A stretch of 64,000 nucleotides of DNA from Iris pallida (Eukaryota; Streptophyta; Magnoliopsida; Asparagales; Iridaceae). Both the position numbers and the translations under genes were made by a program. Within the stretch, counting starts at the first letter, position 1; each line of letters opens with the position of its first letter. Location of the stretch: the NCBI GenBank assembly GCA_029216955.1, contig JANAVB010002199.1, forward strand, positions 20,217,822 to 20,281,821. The letters run 5' to 3'. This document shows, piece by piece, positions 59,563-64,000 of the stretch. The notes beneath the pieces are model-generated. The model was not told where the DNA came from, made no database searches, and worked only from the letters and a program-made list of their open reading frames with translations.

Positions 59563-62500
59563 ATGGAAAACATTAATGCTTCGCTCCTCCAATCGGACTT
59601 CTGCAAGTTGGAAAAGTTCGATGGAGAGCACTATCAAGTCTGGAAGAGAAAGGTGTACCTAACTCTTCAACTAAAAGACGTTGATCATGTTCTGTTGGAG
59701 GAAGAACCCTCTGTTCCAGACACTGGATCTATTGCCGCCATCAACGCGGCTACCAAACTCCAGGCCAAGTGGAGAAGGGAAAATAGCATCTGCAGGCTTC
59801 TCATCCTGAATGCTATGGAGGATTTCCTGGCAGAATCCTATTCTAAGAAGGAACTTGCCAGAGACATATGGGAGTCTGTGGAAAATCTGTATGAAGAAGA
59901 CAAGAACAGGAGCAAAATGTTTGTGGTTGAAAAATATCACAAATTGCTCTTTGAGGACGAAAAGTCCATGTTACCACAGGTGAAAGAATTTCTGAAGCTG
60001 CGTCAGAAACTGGAAGACGAAGAGATGCCCCTTCCCGACAAGTTTGTCGTCGGAGGGATCGTCTCAAAACTTCCTGCTGGATGGAGTACCTTCTATACAA
60101 GGATGCACAGAAAGAAGCTAGACATTAGCTTGGGAGATCTACTTCAAGAGATCCATGTTGAGGACGAGATGCGTTCTCAACAGAAGGTGGACACTCTGTC
60201 CAAACAGTTGGCTAAAGCCAATCTGGTGCAGACGAGGGATCCCAAGGGGAAGCAGGCGGCTTCTCATCCCAAGAAGAAGGACTTCACTAATCTGAAAGTG
60301 AAGGGTCCTTCATTCAAGCAACAGAAGACTAAGTCCCACGTGACTTGTTACAATTGTGGCAAGAAAGGCCACTACAAGAGTGAATGCAGATCTAAGCCTA
60401 AACAATCAGAGAAAGGTGAGCCTAATAAGGTTTCATTGGTTTCTAACATTGTTGCTATGATCGGACAGGTCACAACTGTGGGGGTTGACTCTGACTGGTG
60501 GATAGACACTGGCGCGACTTGCCATGTCTGTTCTGACAAGGAATGGTTCGTCACGTACCAGCCGATATCTGAGAAGGTTGTCATGGCGAACCAGGCCCAA
60601 GCTGAAGTTCTGGGGATTGGGACTGTGGAGTTGAAACTCACTTCTGGGAACACTCTGACGCTTCAAGGTGTGAAGCATGTTCCTGCGATTGTCAAGAACC
60701 TGATCTCTGGGAGCCTGCTCTGCAACGCAGGCTTGAGGATGGACATCAACGCTGGTCAGATGGCTATGTCCAAGAAGGGAACATACTTCGGGAAGGCTTA
60801 TCAAATCGAAGGAATGTTTAAAATTCAACTTGTCAACCAGTTTGATGACATTAATGCAGTTGTATTTTCTGATTATTCTCTTGAGTTGTGGCATAATAGA
60901 CTAGGACATGTTCATTGTAAAAGAATCAACAAAATGTCTAGTCTAGGACTTATCTCCAAATGTGGGGGTAAGGTGGAGAAGTGTGAAGTGTGTGCTCAGA
61001 CGAAGATCACAAGGAAACCCTTTCATCGGGTCAATCGAAGTACAGATCTTCTGGAGTTGGTGCACTCCGACATCTGTGACTTCAAATATTTCTCCACGAA
61101 GGCCGGGATGAAGTATTTCATAACCTTCATCGACGACTTCTCAAAATACGCGTTCGTCTACTTGCTCAAGTCCAAAGACGAAGCTTTCGAGAAGTTCAGA
61201 GAGTTCAGGGCCGAAGCTGAACGACAGACCGGACAACAACTCAAGAGGTTGAGAAGTGATCGAGGTGGGGAGTACAGGTCTCATGAATTCGCATCGTTCT
61301 GCAAAGAACATGGAATCATATGCGAGACTACTGCTCCATATTCTCCTCAATCCAACGGAGTAGCAGAGAGGAAGAACCGAACATTAACAGAAATGATGAA
61401 TTCTATGCTGCTCACTGCAGGTCTTCCAAAATGCTACTGGGGAGAAGCTGCATTAACGGCCACTTTCATTCTGAATAGAGTGCCATATGCAACTTCGGAC
61501 GTAACTCCTCATGAACTCTGGTTCAAAGTCAAACCAAACTTGAATGTCATTCGAGTGTGGGGGTGTCTGGCGTATGTGAAGCTTCCAGATCTGAAGATTC
61601 AGAAGCTGGGGACAAAGACTACGAAGGCGATCTTCTTGGGGTATGCCGAGAAGAGTGATGCTCGGAGATTTCTTGATATTGAATCAAATCATATCATCGA
61701 ATCTCGCGATGCTGAATACTTTGAAAACAAGTTTGCAAAAGACAAAAACATTGTTCTTTCGGACATTCCGAAAAATAATGTAGGTGCAAATGAGACTGAA
61801 ATCTCATACGAGCCAGTAGTCCAAGAAGAAGCTGTTGTTGATGAAACAACTCTTGTACCAGAACTCGCAGAGCCGTCAGCTAAGCGAGTGAGGAGACCGA
61901 AAGATTTCGGAGATGACTTTGTCACCTATCATGTGGAAGCAGATCCGCTTACCTATGATGAGGCGATGAAGACCAGAGATGCTGTCTTTTGGAAGGAGGC
62001 AATGAATGACGAGTTTGACTCTATCACCTCCAATAACACATGGGTGTTGGTAGATCTACCTGAAGGAGAAAAGCCTATTGGATGTAAATGGATCTTCAAG
62101 AAGAAGATGAAGGCAGATGAAACTATCGACAAGTTCAAGGCCAGGCTGATCACCAAGGGATTTTCTCAGAAACAGGGGATAGACTACTTTGACACGTACG
62201 CTCCAGTAGCTTGGATGACCACCATCAGGATGTTAATCGCTCTAGCAGCAATACATAAGTTGGTGATACATCAGATGGATGTAAAGACAGCATTCCTGAA
62301 TGGAGAGCTGACCGAAGAGATTTACATGCAACAGCCAGATGGATTTGTCGTCAAAGGTCTTGAAGACAAAGTCTGCAAGTTGGTGAAATCATTATATAGT
62401 TTGAAGCAAGCTCCCAAGATGTGGCATGAGAAGTTTGACAAAGTTATTAGGTCAAACGGCTACAGAGTCAGCGAGACGGACAAATGTGTTTACACAAAGT

Positions 62501-63480
62501 TCGCTGATGGAAGAGGAGTCATCGTTTGTCTGTACGTGGACGACATGCTAATCCTAGGTACGGATATAGGCTGTGTCACAGAGACAAAGAAGTTCCTCTC
62601 AACCAAGTTCAGTATGAAGGACTTGGGGGATGCAGATGTCATCTTGGGCATAAAGATCATCCGGACAGACACTGGAGTAGCGCTGTCACAATCTCACTAC
62701 ATTGAGAAGATGCTCACACGATATGGGTATAAGGATCTTCCAGGGATCGATACGCCATACAGGTGTGATCAGAAGCTGAAGCCAAACTCGAGGGAAAGCG
62801 TCAGGCAGCTGGAGTATGCAAGCGTAATCGAGAGTTTGATGTATGCTACTACTGCCACAAGGCCTGACATAGCTTTCGCCGTGGGAATGCTGAGTCGTTT
62901 CACGAGCAATCCAGGCATTGAGCACTGGAAAGCTGTGAAACGGGTTATGAGATATCTCAAGAAGACTCAGACATATGCACTGCACTACAACGGGTATCCG
63001 ACAGTAGTGGAAGGCTTCAGTGATGCTAGCTGGTGTTCAGAAGTGGAAAGCGAGAGATCCACAGGTGGATATGTTTTTTTCTTGGGTGGAGCTGCTATAT
63101 CGTGGAAGTCGAAGAAGTAGACAATACTCTCTCGTTCCTCCATGGAATCTGAATTCTATGCACTCGAAACTGCAGCAGATGAAGCAGAATGGCTTTGGAA
63201 GCTCATGTATGATCTTCCAGTGGTTGGAGCTCAGATACCGGCGATACCGATATACTGTGACAACCAGGCGACTACGGCGGTGGCATCAAATGACCTCTTC
63301 AACGGAAAGAAGAGGACTGTGCGGTTGAAGCACAGGGCAGTACACGATCTTATCAAAAGAGGTGTAATTACAGTGGTTGATGTTCGGAGTCAGGAGAACC
63401 TGGCAGATCCGTTCACAAAGGGCCTCAAGCGCCAGTTGGTCGATGACACAGCTTGTAAAATGGGCTTGAAGGCATTCTGA
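59563..63480 (+). CDS. Copia element 2 gag-pol, one premature TAG
   Basis: A single frame of 1,305 codons is interrupted only by TAG at 63118-63120 (codon 1186), where element 1 has CAG. Seen in order: UBN2-type gag; zinc knuckle C262-x2-C265-x4-H270-x4-C275; protease DTGA at 315-318; GAG-pre-integrase from about H444; integrase D503, D566 and E602 with 35 residues between the last two; RT with YVDD at 991-994; RNase H with ESEFYAL and YCDNQA after the stop. Length and order fit a complete Ty1/copia polyprotein. Without readthrough the product lacks most of RNase H. The start at 59563 is the first ATG after the LTR. Confidence 0.95.
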
Positions 63481-63769
63481 TAGTGTGTCTTTGTAATCCT
63501 ACCATAAAAGTTTTATGCTATTAGTTCAAAGAGAAATCTACTAGGCATCTAACTTTTGGTTCAAAGGAGGATCACTGACTGGAAAACTATCAGGTAACGG
63601 TGGGTACTTGTTCTCTGGAACATGGAAGGGATACGGACCCATAACCACTGTTGTCTACTATATATTTTTCTGCGGAAAAACAGATCCTGTGGAAGGTTGG
63701 CTTAAACGCCTTAATGAGTTCTCAGGCAGAGTGAATGTCTGGTGTGCTTTACAGGAAGCACGGTAGAGC

Positions 63770-64000
63770 AGCACTACAAGGAGTGAAACTCCATGCTACA
63801 GTGGGATGACTCCACTATGAGGTTCCCAGGTAGGGGTAATGCCTCGGCTTTGCAAGCCAAGTCATAGCGGCGTAGCACCGCAAATAGGCAGGTAGCCTAA
63901 TGCTGTATGACGTAATTAAAGAGTTGTAGACAGCACTACAAAAGGGAGGATGGCCCCATGTTACAGTGGCACGACACCACGATGAGGTACCCAGGTAGGG
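63770..64000 (+). repeat. Structured 3' modules of copia 2, first and part of second
   Basis: Module 1 repeats all hairpins of element 1 module 1, including GGAGT/ACTCC, GTGG/CCAC around the loop GATGACT, GGCTT/AAGCC, GCGG/CCGC and TAGGC/GCCTA. Module 2 begins at about 63934 and is cut by the window end after CCCAGGTAGGG. Loop and linker bases differ from element 1 while the visible stems are kept. Confidence 0.85.

Larger units (their letters stand above)
47458..64000 (+). mobile_element. Copia element 2, 5' LTR split by a nested element, runs off the window
   Basis: The element belongs to the same family as copia 1. Its 5' LTR starts at 47458 with TGTTGGTGCTTTCTTT. GGTGCTTTCTTT is repeated in tandem, an extra 12 bp not in element 1. 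The LTR breaks at 47719, resumes at 58643 after the nested insertion and ends at 59539. Gag-pol is 59563-63480 and the 3' modules start near 63770. The 3' LTR lies beyond 64000. Confidence 0.95.

Noticed and set aside
1..64000. tRNA or rRNA genes
   Set aside because: I looked for cloverleaf-like box A/B sequences and rRNA words and saw none I could support by eye.

Overview
This is nuclear DNA of a flowering plant. It contains a multi-exon PHD-finger gene with GT-AG introns, Ty1/copia elements, a non-autonomous LTR element, plant RTE-type LINE remnants, hAT, CACTA and fold-back MITEs, and long TA microsatellites. I cannot fix the clade from the sequence alone. No tRNA, rRNA, CRISPR or bacterial-style gene organisation was seen.

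The only host gene I can support lies on the minus strand and spans about 31.6 kb, from a start codon at 42600 to at least 10988. It encodes an AIPP2/PAIPP2-like protein with a PHD finger, a CCHC knuckle and the SPOC-like domain of that family. I could join eleven coding exons whose phases agree at every junction except inside exon 6, which carries a net one-base frame change near 13680-13703. Exons 1 and 2 (42.6-42.3 kb) are separated from exon 3 (20.1 kb) by a 22,154-bp intron that has absorbed one complete copia element, an older copia remnant, RTE fragments and a cluster of Helitron-like repeats. Intron 1 appears to be a GC-AG intron. The C-terminal exon or exons were not found.

Bases 1-7563 repeat 17120-24708 almost exactly. 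A 13-N gap follows directly at 7564. The left copy is the suffix of one contig and the right copy lies inside the next, so the arrangement looks like an unmerged dovetail contig overlap rather than a true gene duplication. The differences I compared by eye are all small deletions in the left copy, including a -1/-2 pair in exon 3.

Region by region: 1-7563 is duplicate copy A (exons 3-4 and an old copia remnant). 7577-10987 is RTE debris and intron. 10988-14472 holds exons 11-5. 14473-18845 is intron 4, with an RTE piece, diverged repeats and a hAT MITE. 18846-20103 holds exons 4-3. 20104-42257 is intron 2, with the copia remnant (21.36-26 kb), copia element 1 (27664-35119, TSD AATAC), RTE debris and the Helitron-like cluster. 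42258-42900 holds exons 2-1 and the promoter. 43216-43555 is a CACTA-like MITE and 46034-46230 a fold-back MITE. Copia element 2 starts at 47458 and runs off the window. Its 5' LTR is split by a 10.9-kb non-autonomous element (47720-58637, TSD CTAAG) with 4.88-kb LTRs and only 1.16 kb of internal sequence.

The most novel signal is in the copia family. Between pol and the 3' LTR, element 1 carries three tandem modules of about 145-165 bp. Each can fold into the same ordered set of hairpins, and several stems differ between modules by changes on both arms. Element 2 has the first module and part of the second before the window ends.
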